Positions 55,431-64,000 of a stretch of 64,000 bases of DNA are shown here, in pieces. Both the position numbers and the translations under genes were made by a program. This DNA comes from Ureibacillus acetophenoni (GTDB lineage: Bacteria > Bacillota > Bacilli > Bacillales_A > Planococcaceae): contig NZ_OBQC01000001.1 of assembly GCF_900220965.1 (NCBI RefSeq), positions 1 to 64,000 of the forward strand, given 5' to 3'. Every line of letters begins with the position of its first letter. Position 1 is the first letter of the stretch. The notes under the pieces are model-generated. The model was not told the DNA's origin and ran no database searches. It saw only the letters and a program-made list of their open reading frames with translations.

Positions 55431-55627
55431 ATTATTGATCTTTGAATCTGTCACGAAAATGTTAACAAATTTTAACAAATTAAATTTCTACTATTTTAAG
55501 TTAATGGATAGTGTCTTTTCAATCGCGTAGTATAACTAGATTATCGATTATCAAACATTACTAACGAGAGTTGAAAATGACGAAATCATTTCTAAAGTTA
55601 AGAAATCCTAACAAAGATGTTTTTTCG

Positions 55628-55691
55628 CCTGCCGCAAGCTTTCGGCGTATGAAAGGCTGTTGTCTCCTTACTTGTGAGACAACAGCCTTTC
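55628..55691. terminator. Two stacked hairpins after spo0F
   Basis: A small GCCG..CGGC hairpin (about 55628-55648) is followed by a perfect 16-bp stem (GAAAGGCTGTTGTCTC at 55651-55666 with its complement at 55676-55691). No long T run follows, so it may act as a transcript-stabilising or rho-assisted structure rather than a classic terminator. Confidence 0.6.
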
Positions 55692-55748
55692 TGCTAATAT
55701 GAAATGGAATATTTAAATAAAAATACTATCTTCAGGAGGATTTTCACA

Positions 55749-56603
55749 ATGCCATTAGTATCGATGAAGGAAATGTTAATTAAAGCAAAAAAAGAAGGTT
55801 ATGCAGTAGGTCAATTTAACATTAATAACCTAGAATTTACTCAAGCAATTTTACAAGCGGCAGAAGAAGAAAAGTCTCCAGTGATCCTCGGTGTATCTGA
55901 AGGCGCAGGAAAATATATGGGCGGATTTATCGCCGTTGTTCATATGGTAAAAGGTTTAATGGAAAGCTATAAAATTACTGTACCTGTTGCAATCCATTTA
56001 GACCACGGTTCAAGCTTTGACAAATGTAAAGAAGCTGTAGATGCAGGTTTTACATCTGTTATGATTGATGCTTCTCACCACCCATTTGAAGAAAATGTGA
56101 AAATCACAAAAGAAGTTGTTGAATATGCACATTCAAAAGGTGTTTCAGTTGAAGCGGAATTAGGAACTGTAGGTGGAGAAGAAGATGGCGTAATTGGCGG
56201 CATTATCTATGCAAATCCGAACGAATGTAAAGCTCTTGTTGAGCAAACTGAAATTGATTGCTTAGCACCTGCATTAGGTTCAGTACACGGACCTTACAAA
56301 GGTGAGCCAAACTTAGGTTTCGCTGAAATGGAAGAAATTTCAAAATCAACAGATATTCCACTTGTATTACATGGCGGTACTGGAATTCCAACAAAAGATA
56401 TTCAACGTTCTATTTCTTTAGGTACTGCAAAAATTAACGTAAACACTGAAAATCAAATTGCAGCTACAAAAGTAATCCGTGAAGTATTAGACAATGACAA
56501 AAAAGTTTACGACCCACGTAAATATTTAGCACCAGCACGTGATGCGATTAAAGCTACGGTTATCGGTAAAATGCGTGAATTTGGTAGCTCTCAAAAAGCA
56601 TAG
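55749..56603 (+). CDS. fbaA: Fructose-bisphosphate aldolase, class II
   Basis: FbaA is a zinc-dependent aldolase of glycolysis and gluconeogenesis. The 284-residue protein has D85-H86 (HLDHGSSF), the zinc ligand block [13 protein letters not shown] (about 132-144), SVHGPYKG and the phosphate site LHGGTGIP and INVNTEN. ATG 55749 has AGGAGGA just upstream; a longer reading to 55704 has no support. The gene precedes tal, an arrangement found in B. subtilis. Confidence 0.97.
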   Translation: MPLVSMKEMLIKAKKEGYAVGQFNINNLEFTQAILQAAEEEKSPVILGVSEGAGKYMGGFIAVVHMVKGLMESYKITVPVAIHLDHGSSFDKCKEAVDAGFTSVMIDASHHPFEENVKITKEVVEYAHSKGVSVEAELGTVGGEEDGVIGGIIYANPNECKALVEQTEIDCLAPALGSVHGPYKGEPNLGFAEMEEISKSTDIPLVLHGGTGIPTKDIQRSISLGTAKINVNTENQIAATKVIREVLDNDKKVYDPRKYLAPARDAIKATVIGKMREFGSSQKA

Positions 56604-56849
56604 TTAGTAGCCTATACAGGAAATTGTGGGCTTTTGACATAAAAGAGCTAGTAAGCATATGTTATATTTAGAATACAACAGCAAATTTCAATAAAAATTT
56701 ATCATAATATGTACAATAATCAAAAATATGGATACACTGAATAAAGAAAGCAGCCCATTTTAATTTCCAATTTATCCTATAAGTAAATAATGTGTTTATT
56801 TATACACTGCTTTTCTTAATTCATTTAATACAAGGTAAATGATCTTGAG
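56604..56849. other. AT-rich intergenic region between fbaA and tal
   Basis: No gene, no repeats of the families found elsewhere. It leads into the terminator at 56850 and then the tal promoter. Confidence 0.5.
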
Positions 56850-56891
56850 GAGAAGTGTCTGATTTTTTAATATCAGCCTTCTCTTTGTTTT
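56850..56891 (+). terminator. Terminator between fbaA and tal
   Basis: GAGAAG..CTGAT pairs with ATCAG..CTTCTC with one bulge, followed by TTTGTTTT. It lies about 250 bp beyond fbaA, so may end a longer 3' region. Confidence 0.7.
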
Positions 56892-56934
56892 AACATAATT
56901 CTGGATAAATCCCCCAATTATTAAATTGGGAAGA

Positions 56935-56964
56935 TTGTCAAAATTGATTAGGTGTCAATATAAA
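56935..56964 (+). promoter_or_regulatory. Likely tal promoter
   Basis: TTGTCA (56935-56940), 18-bp spacer, TATAAA (56959-56964), 33 bp before the tal start. A small CCCAATTT/AAATTGGG hairpin lies just upstream. Confidence 0.55.
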
Positions 56965-56996
56965 ATGCACCAATACTATGCAGGAGGAACAGCGAA

Positions 56997-57647
56997 ATGA
57001 AATTTTTTATCGATACAGCAAACTTTGAAGAAATTAAAGAAGCCCACTCATGGGGTATTCTTTCAGGAGTAACTACGAATCCATCATTAGTTGCAAAAGA
57101 ACAAAACATTTCTTTTCATGATCGCCTACGTGAAATTGCAGAACTTGTGAATGGTTCAGTTAGTGGAGAAGTAATCTCTCTAGATGCTGAAGGAATGATT
57201 AAAGAAGGACTAGAACTTGCAGCAATTCATCCAAATATTACTGTGAAATTACCTATGACACCAGAAGGTTTAAAAGCATGTAAGTTTTTTGCTGAAAAAG
57301 GCATTAAAACGAACGTTACTTTAATCTTTAGTGCAAATCAAGCTTTAATGGCTGCACGTGCAGGAGCTACTTATGTTTCACCATTTGTTGGTCGTTTAGA
57401 TGATATCGGTCAAAGTGGGATGGAGTTAATTTCCACAATTGCTGATATGTTTGCAATTCATGATATTCCAACTGAAATTATTGCCGCTTCAATTCGTCAT
57501 CCTCAACATATAACTGATGTGGCTTTGGCAGGAGCCGACATCGCTACAACACCATTCAAAGTATTAAAACAATTATTCCATCATCCACTAACTGACAAAG
57601 GGATTGAAGGCTTTTTAGCGGATTGGAAAAAGCGCGAAGGTCAATAA
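56997..57647 (+). CDS. tal: Transaldolase (small TalC/MipB-type)
   Basis: Transaldolase interconverts sugar phosphates in the non-oxidative pentose phosphate pathway. The 216-residue small form (B. subtilis YwjH about 212) has the Schiff-base lysine K84 ([11 protein letters not shown]), the start [13 protein letters not shown] and TTNPSL (26-31). AGGAGG precedes ATG. The related fructose-6-phosphate aldolases have similar length, so activity should be considered transaldolase by synteny. Confidence 0.93.
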   Translation: MKFFIDTANFEEIKEAHSWGILSGVTTNPSLVAKEQNISFHDRLREIAELVNGSVSGEVISLDAEGMIKEGLELAAIHPNITVKLPMTPEGLKACKFFAEKGIKTNVTLIFSANQALMAARAGATYVSPFVGRLDDIGQSGMELISTIADMFAIHDIPTEIIAASIRHPQHITDVALAGADIATTPFKVLKQLFHHPLTDKGIEGFLADWKKREGQ

Positions 57648-57700
57648 TAATGATATGTTGTTTAAATACAAATTTATTTAGGTATAAGTAATGGAATTCA

Positions 57701-57753
57701 CATTAGAAAAACATCATTTCGTCGTATTATGACCGAATAGTGTTTTTCTAATG
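57701..57753. terminator. Hairpin between tal and murA2
   Basis: Perfect 13-bp arms CATTAGAAAAACA (57701-57713) and TGTTTTTCTAATG (57741-57753). The T run is inside the descending arm, so it may act as a terminator. Confidence 0.55.
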
Positions 57754-57881
57754 TAATGAAATCTCGTTTCGTTCCTATTTTTTGTGAAATTTAAACGAAT
57801 TTCACGGATAGGTACACATACAAAAATTGTTGAAGTTGACTATAATAAGGGAAACTTTCCAATTACGAGGGAGAACGCGTT

Positions 57882-59162
57882 ATGGATGTTTATAAAATTA
57901 TTGGCGAGAATCGTCTAAAAGGTACAATTAAAGTCAGCGGTGCCAAAAATAGTGCGGTAGCGTTAATTCCAGCATCAATTCTGGCAAATTCGTCAGTTAC
58001 CATCGGCGGGATACCTGAAATTGCAGATGCTTGGACGTTAAAAGCATTATTAGAAGAAATCGGTGGGGAAGTAAATTTTGAAAACGGACAAATGACTATT
58101 GATCCGTCAAATATGCTTGCCATCCCTTTACCTAATGGTAATGTTAAAAAGCTACGTGCTTCATATTACTTAATGGGTGCCATGCTTGGTCGTTTTAAAA
58201 AGGCAGTTGTCGGTTTACCAGGTGGTTGTTTCTTAGGGCCAAGACCGATAGACCAACATATTAAAGGGTTTGAAGCATTAGGTGCCAAAGTGACAAATGA
58301 ACACGGTGCGATCTATTTGCGTGCAGATGAGTTACGGGGAGCAAAGATTTATTTGGATGTGGCTAGTGTTGGTGCCACAATCAATATAATGCTTGCAGCA
58401 GTTCGAGCAAAAGGACGTACAGTTATTGAAAACGCCGCTAAAGAACCAGAAATCATTGATGTAGCAACACTATTAACGAATATGGGTGCGAACATTAAAG
58501 GTGCTGGTACGAGTGTCATCCGAATTGAAGGTGTGGAAGAGCTCCACGGAACAAAACATACGATAATCCCAGACCGCATTGAAGCAGCAACATATATGGT
58601 AATGGCCGCAGCAATAGGTGATGGAATTACAATCGATAATATTATTCCTTTACATTTAGAAGCAGTCATTGCAAAACTTCGAGAAATGGGTGTAAAAGTA
58701 ATCGAGGGTGAAGAAAGTGTGTTCATTCCGAGAGTAGATTCACTACAAGCTGTTGATGTAAAAACACTTGTATACCCGGGAATCCCCACAGATGTTCAAC
58801 AACCACTATCCGTATTAATGACTCAAGCTGTTGGAACTTCAAAAGTAACAGATACGATCTATTCAGCAAGATTCAAACATATCGATGAACTACGTCGTAT
58901 GAACGCAAATGCTAGGGTAGAAGGCAATACTGCTATTATACAAGGACCTACCCAATTACATGGGTCATCTGTTACGGCTACAGATTTAAGAGCTGGTGCA
59001 GCCCTTGTTTTAGCTGGACTATTAGCAGAAGGTGAAACAATTGTTCACGAAATTCATCATATTGAACGTGGATATAGCTCCTTAATCGAAAAATTAAATT
59101 CACTCGGTGCAAATATTCGCCGCGAAACAATTGCTGTTAGTTCACTCGAACTAAAAGAATAA
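57882..59162 (+). CDS. murA2: UDP-N-acetylglucosamine 1-carboxyvinyltransferase (second paralogue, MurAB/MurZ type)
   Basis: MurA catalyses the first committed step of peptidoglycan synthesis (enolpyruvyl transfer from PEP). The 426-residue protein has K22 ([10 protein letters not shown]) and the catalytic cysteine C116 in [15 protein letters not shown], the residue alkylated by fosfomycin. The location between tal and glpX matches B. subtilis murAB (murZ), the non-essential paralogue. GAGGGAG ribosome site. Confidence 0.94.
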   Translation: MDVYKIIGENRLKGTIKVSGAKNSAVALIPASILANSSVTIGGIPEIADAWTLKALLEEIGGEVNFENGQMTIDPSNMLAIPLPNGNVKKLRASYYLMGAMLGRFKKAVVGLPGGCFLGPRPIDQHIKGFEALGAKVTNEHGAIYLRADELRGAKIYLDVASVGATINIMLAAVRAKGRTVIENAAKEPEIIDVATLLTNMGANIKGAGTSVIRIEGVEELHGTKHTIIPDRIEAATYMVMAAAIGDGITIDNIIPLHLEAVIAKLREMGVKVIEGEESVFIPRVDSLQAVDVKTLVYPGIPTDVQQPLSVLMTQAVGTSKVTDTIYSARFKHIDELRRMNANARVEGNTAIIQGPTQLHGSSVTATDLRAGAALVLAGLLAEGETIVHEIHHIERGYSSLIEKLNSLGANIRRETIAVSSLELKE

Positions 59163-59248
59163 ATTTCATAAATGCAAAAATTATTTTATGTTACAATTAA
59201 ATGTGACATAAAGACATTCGGGTAACCGAATCAGGAGGAAACACACAA

Positions 59249-60211
59249 ATGGAACGCAGTTTAACGATGGAAGTAGTCCGCGTCACAGAAGCAGCAGCGA
59301 TTGCATCTGCAAAATGGATGGGACGCGGATTAAAAGATGAAGCAGACGATGCAGCAACTACAGCAATGCGTGCTTTATTTGACACGATTCCAATGCACGG
59401 AACCGTTGTTATTGGTGAAGGTGAAATGGATGAGGCTCCAATGTTATATATTGGGGAAGAATTAGGTCTTCGTAATGGTGGACCCCAAGTAGATATCGCA
59501 GTAGATCCACTTGAAGGAACAAATATTGTTGCTAAAGGTACAAATGGTGCCATGACGGTACTAGCTATTGCAGATCGTGGCAATCTATTAAACGCACCAG
59601 ATATGTATATGGAAAAATTAGCAGTTGGACCTGAAGCTCGAGGTAAAGTGGATATTACTGCATCGGTAACTGAAAATTTACATGCAGTTGCAAAAGCGAA
59701 AAACAAAGATATTTCAGACGTGGTAGCAATTCTATTAGATCGTCCACGTCATCAACATATAGTCGATGAAATTCGAGCAGCTGGTGCTCGAATCAAATTC
59801 ATTCAAGATGGAGATGTAAGTGCTGCCATCAATACCGCATTTGATGAGACTGGTATTGATATTATGTTTGGAACAGGTGGAGCACCAGAAGGAGTTATTT
59901 CTGCTGTTGCATTAAAATGTTTAGGTGGCGATTTCCAAGGACGACTTGTCCCAGAAGATGAAGCACAACTTGAACGTTGTCAAAAAATGGGCATCGATGT
60001 AGAGAAAGTATTATACTTAGATGACTTAGTAAAAGGCGATGACGCAATTTTTGCGGCAACAGCAGTAACAGATAGTGAGTTAATGAAAGGTGTACAATAT
60101 AAAGGGGCATATTGTTTAACTAATTCGCTTGTTATGCGTGCAAAAACTGGTACCGTTCGATTTATCGAAGGTCGTCATAATATCGAGAAAAAACCTAGAT
60201 ATGTTAAATAA
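59249..60211 (+). CDS. glpX: Class II fructose-1,6-bisphosphatase GlpX
   Basis: GlpX hydrolyses fructose-1,6-bisphosphate in gluconeogenesis, using divalent metals. The 320-residue protein has [11 protein letters not shown] (about 54-64) and DPLEGT (about 86-91), the metal-binding elements of this lithium-sensitive phosphatase fold, plus [17 protein letters not shown] lies 10 nt before ATG. It sits between murA2 and rho as in B. subtilis. Confidence 0.95.
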   Translation: MERSLTMEVVRVTEAAAIASAKWMGRGLKDEADDAATTAMRALFDTIPMHGTVVIGEGEMDEAPMLYIGEELGLRNGGPQVDIAVDPLEGTNIVAKGTNGAMTVLAIADRGNLLNAPDMYMEKLAVGPEARGKVDITASVTENLHAVAKAKNKDISDVVAILLDRPRHQHIVDEIRAAGARIKFIQDGDVSAAINTAFDETGIDIMFGTGGAPEGVISAVALKCLGGDFQGRLVPEDEAQLERCQKMGIDVEKVLYLDDLVKGDDAIFAATAVTDSELMKGVQYKGAYCLTNSLVMRAKTGTVRFIEGRHNIEKKPRYVK

Positions 60212-60242
60212 TCTAGATATTTATAAATAACTTCTAAACTAC

Positions 60243-60400
60243 GATGTCTGATAATATGATATAGTTATCCCGATGTAACCGTCCGTAAAACTCCGACAAA
60301 AAATAGGTGGGATTTAACGGATGCTTACACCCAAAATGGTTAACTAATCTACATAGGGACTGAAAAATCCTATGATGGAAGTTTCTATTTATCAGACATC
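60243..60400 (+). ncRNA. Possible structured 5' leader of rho
   Basis: A perfect 12-bp inverted repeat, GATGTCTGATAA (60243-60254) with TTATCAGACATC (60389-60400), encloses nested helices: GTAACC with GGTTAAC, TCCGTAAA with TTTAACGGA (each with one bulge), and a CATAGG/CCTATG hairpin (60352-60374). This fits a multi-branched RNA. It matches no riboswitch I can name. The left arm could instead contain a promoter -10 (GATAAT), in which case the outer stem would not be transcribed. Confidence 0.4.
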
Positions 60401-60485
60401 CTTCCTACAAAACTTTCAAAAAACCCTACAATTTGAATTATCCAATGAGTAGTAAACTTAAAAATTAAAAGACTGGAGTCATGCT

Positions 60486-61769
60486 ATGTCTGCACTTACT
60501 ATAGCTCAGCTTGAGAATATGACTTTAAAAGAATTATATTCTTTAGCGCGCGATTATAAAATTTCCTATTATAGTAAATTAACAAAAAAAGAATTGATAT
60601 TTGCTATTTTAAAATCTCGATCTGAACAAGAAGGCTTTTTCTTCATGGAAGGTGTTTTAGAAATTGTATCTAGTGAAGGATTTGGGTTCCTTCGTCCAAT
60701 TAACTATTCACCATCTAAAGAAGATATTTATATTTCCGCTTCACAAATCCGTCGATTTGATCTTCGAAATGGGGACAAGGTATCAGGAAAAGTACGACCA
60801 CCGAAAGAAAATGAACGTTACTTCGGTTTATTACAGGTTGATGCTGTAAATGGTGAAAATCCTGAGATTGCTAAAGAGCGTGTTCACTTCCCAGCGCTTA
60901 CTCCACTTTACCCAGACCGTCATATCAAACTAGAAACAGAGCCAAATAAATTATCAACTCGTATTATGGATTTAATTGCGCCTGTAGGATTTGGTCAACG
61001 TGGGTTAATCGTTGCACCGCCAAAAGCAGGGAAAACGTCTTTATTAAAAGAAATTGCCAATGCAATTACAACAAATTATCCAGAAGCAGAATTGATTGTT
61101 TTATTAATTGATGAACGTCCTGAAGAGGTAACGGATATTGAACGATCTGTAAACGCAGATGTTGTTAGTTCAACATTTGATGAGCTACCAGAAAACCATG
61201 TAAAGGTAGCAGAATTAGTGTTAGAAAGAGCGCGACGCTTAGTTGAACATAAACGTGATGTAATCATTTTAATGGATTCAATTACACGTCTTGCCCGTGC
61301 ATATAACTTAGTCATTCCGCCAAGTGGTCGAACACTTTCAGGTGGTATTGACCCTGCGGCATTCCATAGACCAAAACGATTCTTCGGTTCTGCTCGTAAT
61401 ATTGAAGATGGTGGAAGTTTAACGATTTTAGCAACTGCTTTAGTTGATACAGGATCTCGTATGGATGAGGTTATTTACGAGGAGTTCAAAGGTACAGGGA
61501 ACTTGGAGCTTCACTTAGATCGTAATTTAGCGGAACGTCGTATATTCCCAGCGTTAGATATTCGACGCTCTGGTACTCGAAAAGAAGAGTTATTAATTCC
61601 AAGTGAACAATTAGAAAAGCTTTGGGCAATTCGCAAAACCTTTACAGATGCTCCTGATTTCACAGAACGTTTCTTAAAGAAATTACGTGGGTCAAAAACA
61701 AACGAAGAATTCTTTGAAAAGTTAAATGAAGAAATGAAAAAGGCAACAAAAGGTAAAGGATTAATATAA
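60486..61769 (+). CDS. rho: Transcription termination factor Rho
   Basis: Rho is a hexameric RNA helicase ending transcription. The 427-residue protein has an N-terminal Rho-N helical region (1-45), a cold-shock-type RNA-binding domain (about 52-125, [19 protein letters not shown]) and a RecA-type ATPase domain with Walker A PPKAGKTS (178-185), Walker [15 protein letters not shown] and the Q/R-loop segments [20 protein letters not shown] ribosome site. Followed by a strong intrinsic terminator. The leader upstream may be structured. Confidence 0.97.
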   Translation: MSALTIAQLENMTLKELYSLARDYKISYYSKLTKKELIFAILKSRSEQEGFFFMEGVLEIVSSEGFGFLRPINYSPSKEDIYISASQIRRFDLRNGDKVSGKVRPPKENERYFGLLQVDAVNGENPEIAKERVHFPALTPLYPDRHIKLETEPNKLSTRIMDLIAPVGFGQRGLIVAPPKAGKTSLLKEIANAITTNYPEAELIVLLIDERPEEVTDIERSVNADVVSSTFDELPENHVKVAELVLERARRLVEHKRDVIILMDSITRLARAYNLVIPPSGRTLSGGIDPAAFHRPKRFFGSARNIEDGGSLTILATALVDTGSRMDEVIYEEFKGTGNLELHLDRNLAERRIFPALDIRRSGTRKEELLIPSEQLEKLWAIRKTFTDAPDFTERFLKKLRGSKTNEEFFEKLNEEMKKATKGKGLI

Positions 61770-61789
61770 AATAATAAATACAAGTAGCG

Positions 61790-61826
61790 GATCACAATTA
61801 TATTTTGCTACTTGTATTTTTATTTT
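61790..61826 (+). terminator. rho terminator
   Basis: ACAAGTAGC (61790-61798) pairs with GCTACTTGT (61807-61815), followed by ATTTTTATTTTT. Confidence 0.88.
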
Positions 61827-62014
61827 TAGAAATCAATTTGAATGTGTAAAATAAAAACTTGAAATCTTCTAATTGGCGAAATTAGTATACGACTTATTAA
61901 AAATTATGTGTATTTGCACATAATTTCAGATATGTCCTATGTGAATTTCGCTTTCTGAAAGTTTATTTATTTTTAAAATCGGTATTGGTAATTTTTAAAA
62001 TATATTATTTATAC
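61827..62014. other. AT-rich gap before the rpmE promoter
   Basis: Nothing gene-like. One 9-bp hairpin, AATTATGTG (61902-61910) with CACATAATT (61917-61925), without a T tail. Confidence 0.4.
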
Positions 62015-62043
62015 TTGAGTATTTTTTTCGATTATGCTATCCT
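62015..62043 (+). promoter_or_regulatory. rpmE promoter
   Basis: TTGAGT (62015-62020), 17-bp spacer, TATCCT (62038-62043). A start near 62050 would give a leader of about 100 nt. Confidence 0.55.
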
Positions 62044-62049
62044 AATTCA

Positions 62050-62152
62050 GTATGAAACGTGCACATATGTAGTCGACATATTCGGGCTATGTAAGGTGCA
62101 GTTCGAATATAACTCTGTTCCAGATGGTTCAGGGCGAGAGGAGAAAACGAAT
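62050..62152 (+). promoter_or_regulatory. Candidate L31 ribosomal-protein leader
   Basis: A stem-loop with GTGC/GGTGC-ACATA..TATGT pairing (about 62071-62108) and a second part rich in GTTC repeats precede the GAGAGGAGA ribosome site. Firmicute rpmE genes are known to carry autoregulatory L31 leaders; I cannot confirm a match to the published consensus by eye. Confidence 0.35.
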
Positions 62153-62353
62153 ATGAAACAAGGAATTCATCCAGATTACAAAACTGCAACAGTAACTTGC
62201 TCTTGCGGTAACACTTTTGAAACTGGTTCAGTAAAAGAAAAGATTGCAATCGAGTTTTGCAACGAATGTCACCCATTCTATACTGGCCGTCAAAAATTCG
62301 CGTCTGCTGACGGACGTGTGGATCGTTTCAACAAAAAATACGGTCTTAAATAA
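62153..62353 (+). CDS. rpmE: 50S ribosomal protein L31, zinc-binding type
   Basis: L31 bridges the ribosomal subunits. The 66-residue protein has the zinc ligands C16, C18, C36 and C39 ([14 protein letters not shown]), marking it as the C-plus type replaced by YtiA-like L31B under zinc limitation. The start at 62153 ([10 protein letters not shown]) has GAGAGGAGA; the open frame upstream to 61985 is leader RNA. A strong terminator follows. Confidence 0.97.
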   Translation: MKQGIHPDYKTATVTCSCGNTFETGSVKEKIAIEFCNECHPFYTGRQKFASADGRVDRFNKKYGLK

Positions 62354-62365
62354 TATGAAACACAA

Positions 62366-62397
62366 AATGCCTGCCATCCTAATGGCAGGCATTTTTT
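62366..62397 (+). terminator. rpmE terminator
   Basis: AATGCCTGCCAT pairs with ATGGCAGGCATT over a short loop, then six T. Confidence 0.95.
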
Positions 62398-62520
62398 AAC
62401 TTCATTCAAGTGACAAGTACGAAATGATGGACTTGAATGTGAAATTATATAAAGTGAACCTCCTGAAGGCGGGAATCAAAAAGAAACGGTAAGTTCATGA
62501 TAAGAAAGAGGTTGTTTTTA

Positions 62521-63102
62521 ATGGCGCAATTATTTTTCAAACATGGCGCAATGAATAGCGGAAAATCTATTGAAATTCTAAAAGTTGCACATAACTATGA
62601 AGAACAAAACAAACCAGTATTACTCTTTACTTCAGGAATAGACGATCGAGACGAAGTAGGTTATGTATCAAGTAGAATAGGCCTACGAAGAAAAGCGATT
62701 CCAGTGTTTGATCACACAAATGTTTACGAGTATGTAAAGCATCATCACGAGCAAAATGAAAAACTATACTGTGTACTCATCGATGAAGTTCAATTTTTAA
62801 GAAAAGAACAAGTGTTACAGTTAACAAAAATTGTCGATGAGCTAAAAATCCCTGTAATGGGCTTCGGGTTGAAAAACGATTTCCAAAACGAACTTTTCGA
62901 AGGCAGTCGTTATATGCTGATCTATTCGGACAAAATTGAAGAGATGAAGACGATTTGCTGGTTCTGCCATAAAAAAGCAACAATGAATTTACGAGTAGAT
63001 GACAATAACAAGCCAGTGTACACAGGAGAACAAATTCAAATTGGTGGAAATGATACATACTATCCTGTTTGTCGAAGATGTCATGGGAATCCACCACTTT
63101 AA
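62521..63102 (+). CDS. tdk: Thymidine kinase, type II
   Basis: Tdk phosphorylates thymidine in the salvage pathway. The 193-residue protein (B. subtilis about 195) has the P-loop GAMNSGKS (9-16), a VLIDEVQFL Walker B region and four zinc cysteines in the lasso domain (CWFCHKKA and CRRCHG). The GAMNSGKS variant differs from the usual GPMFSGKS of type II kinases but occurs in some Bacilli. Start at 62521 has AGAGG upstream; a reading eight codons longer is less likely. Confidence 0.92.
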   Translation: MAQLFFKHGAMNSGKSIEILKVAHNYEEQNKPVLLFTSGIDDRDEVGYVSSRIGLRRKAIPVFDHTNVYEYVKHHHEQNEKLYCVLIDEVQFLRKEQVLQLTKIVDELKIPVMGFGLKNDFQNELFEGSRYMLIYSDKIEEMKTICWFCHKKATMNLRVDDNNKPVYTGEQIQIGGNDTYYPVCRRCHGNPPL

Positions 63103-63332
63103 TATTTGTCTATTATGGTGAATGATCAACTAGCAAGTTTTTACCCAAAATACTTGTGAAATTTCCCAGTTCATTTACGAAAATCTTAACAATTACTTAA
63201 CAGATTTTTTCCATAACACTAGCGATATAGCGCATTTTTCTATATACTAATGTAGTGGTTTTTTCAATAGATACACGGCTAATAACCGATGATAAATAAA
63301 CAAATTAAACAGTCTAAATAGAGGTGAAGTAC

Positions 63333-64000
63333 ATGTTTGATCGACTGCAAGCGGTTGAAGATCGTTATGAACGGTTAAACGAATTACTAAGCGATCCAGA
63401 TATCGTTAGCGATAGTAAAAAACTTCGTGAATATTCAAAAGAACAATCAGATATTCAAGAAATGGTTGAAGTTTATCGTGAGTATAAACAAGTAAAACAA
63501 CAACTAGCAGATGCGAAAGAAATGCTGGAGAACGAAAAAGATCCAGAAATGCATGACCTAGTAAAAGAAGAATTTAATGAATTAAATGCGCAAATTCCAG
63601 ATTTAGAAGAACGTCTTAAAATTCTTCTTATCCCTAAAGATCCAAACGACGACAAAAACGTTATTATGGAGATTCGTGGTGCTGCTGGTGGGGACGAAGC
63701 GAACATTTTCGCAGGGGATTTATTCCGTATGTACACTCGTTATGCTGAAGCGCAAGGGTGGAAAATTGATATTATGGAAGCTACCCCAAACCCTGCAGGT
63801 GGATATAAAGAGGTAATCTTTATGATTAACGGTCAAGGTGCGTATTCACGATTTAAATATGAGAATGGCGCACACCGTGTACAACGTGTACCAGCTACTG
63901 AATCACAAGGACGTATTCACACTTCAACTGCAACAGTTGCATGTTTACCTGAAGTAGAAGAAGTAGACGTTGAAATCCATGAAAAAGATATCCGTGTTGA
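63333..64000 (+). CDS. prfA: Peptide chain release factor 1, 5' part (window ends inside gene)
   Basis: RF1 terminates translation at UAA and UAG. The first 222 residues are present: N-terminal coiled domain (1-100), then [27 protein letters not shown] and the codon-recognition region with the PAT-type motif ([17 protein letters not shown], about 187-203). The GGQ peptide-release motif should lie just past the window end. GAGGTGAAG ribosome site. It follows tdk as in B. subtilis. Confidence 0.96.
   Translation, partial: MFDRLQAVEDRYERLNELLSDPDIVSDSKKLREYSKEQSDIQEMVEVYREYKQVKQQLADAKEMLENEKDPEMHDLVKEEFNELNAQIPDLEERLKILLIPKDPNDDKNVIMEIRGAAGGDEANIFAGDLFRMYTRYAEAQGWKIDIMEATPNPAGGYKEVIFMINGQGAYSRFKYENGAHRVQRVPATESQGRIHTSTATVACLPEVEEVDVEIHEKDIRV

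Overview
The window is about 64 kb of AT-rich chromosome from a spore-forming Bacillales bacterium. It is most likely a Planococcaceae member close to Lysinibacillus, Psychrobacillus or Solibacillus. That placement is inferred from protein resemblance, the sporulation genes (gerQ, rsfA, a pbpG-type PBP, spo0F), zinc-type RpmE and a Bacillus-like gene order. No rRNA, tRNA, CRISPR array, prophage or intact insertion sequence was seen.

The backbone follows the Bacillus subtilis ywd-ywf-ywh-ywi-ywj order: ung-ywdI-ywdK, gerQ, hemQ, lipL, rsfA, ywfO, ywhB, ywhD, pbpG, speB, ywiB-argS, then fadF and the mmg/acd genes, rpoE, pyrG, ywjG, spo0F, fbaA, tal, murA2, glpX, rho, rpmE, tdk, prfA (cut by the window end). 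Extra modules sit in this backbone. They are ilvA plus a YjiH-family transporter, bacillithiol genes (bshB2-yojF), an M20 amidohydrolase and a chemoreceptor, CstA, an acyl-CoA-dehydrogenase-like enzyme with an amino-acid ABC transporter, and a set of semialdehyde dehydrogenase, PucR regulator and omega-aminotransferase.

The metabolic centre is 35.5-49.6 kb. A PduO-type adenosyltransferase can supply adenosylcobalamin to IcmF (isobutyryl-CoA/butyryl-CoA mutase). Two acyl-CoA dehydrogenases, a 3-hydroxybutyryl-CoA dehydrogenase and a thiolase can take butyryl-CoA toward acetyl-CoA, with FadF as the likely electron outlet. An enoyl-CoA hydratase and ETF are not in the window. A FadR-like operator overlaps the fadF promoter and a TetR gene is embedded in the cluster.

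The most unusual content is non-coding. Two long arrays (18.5-19.4 and 52.7-54.3 kb) have a strict 52-bp period; each unit carries a short inverted repeat, with apparent arm-to-arm covariation between subfamilies. Three further arrays (0.1, 30.1-30.4 and 36.2-37.6 kb) are built on a 21-bp step with related 10-base cores. All periods are close to whole numbers of DNA helical turns. Two other dispersed families are present: long GGTACC-containing palindromes at 4.4, 25.0 and 44.4 kb, and a GCGCCGAGGAT element at 40.8-41.0 kb. Other points are a pyrG leader fitting CTP-sensitive reiterative transcription, a frameshifted HXXEE membrane-protein gene, possible structured leaders before rho and rpmE, speE missing from beside speB, and small genes using TTG starts.
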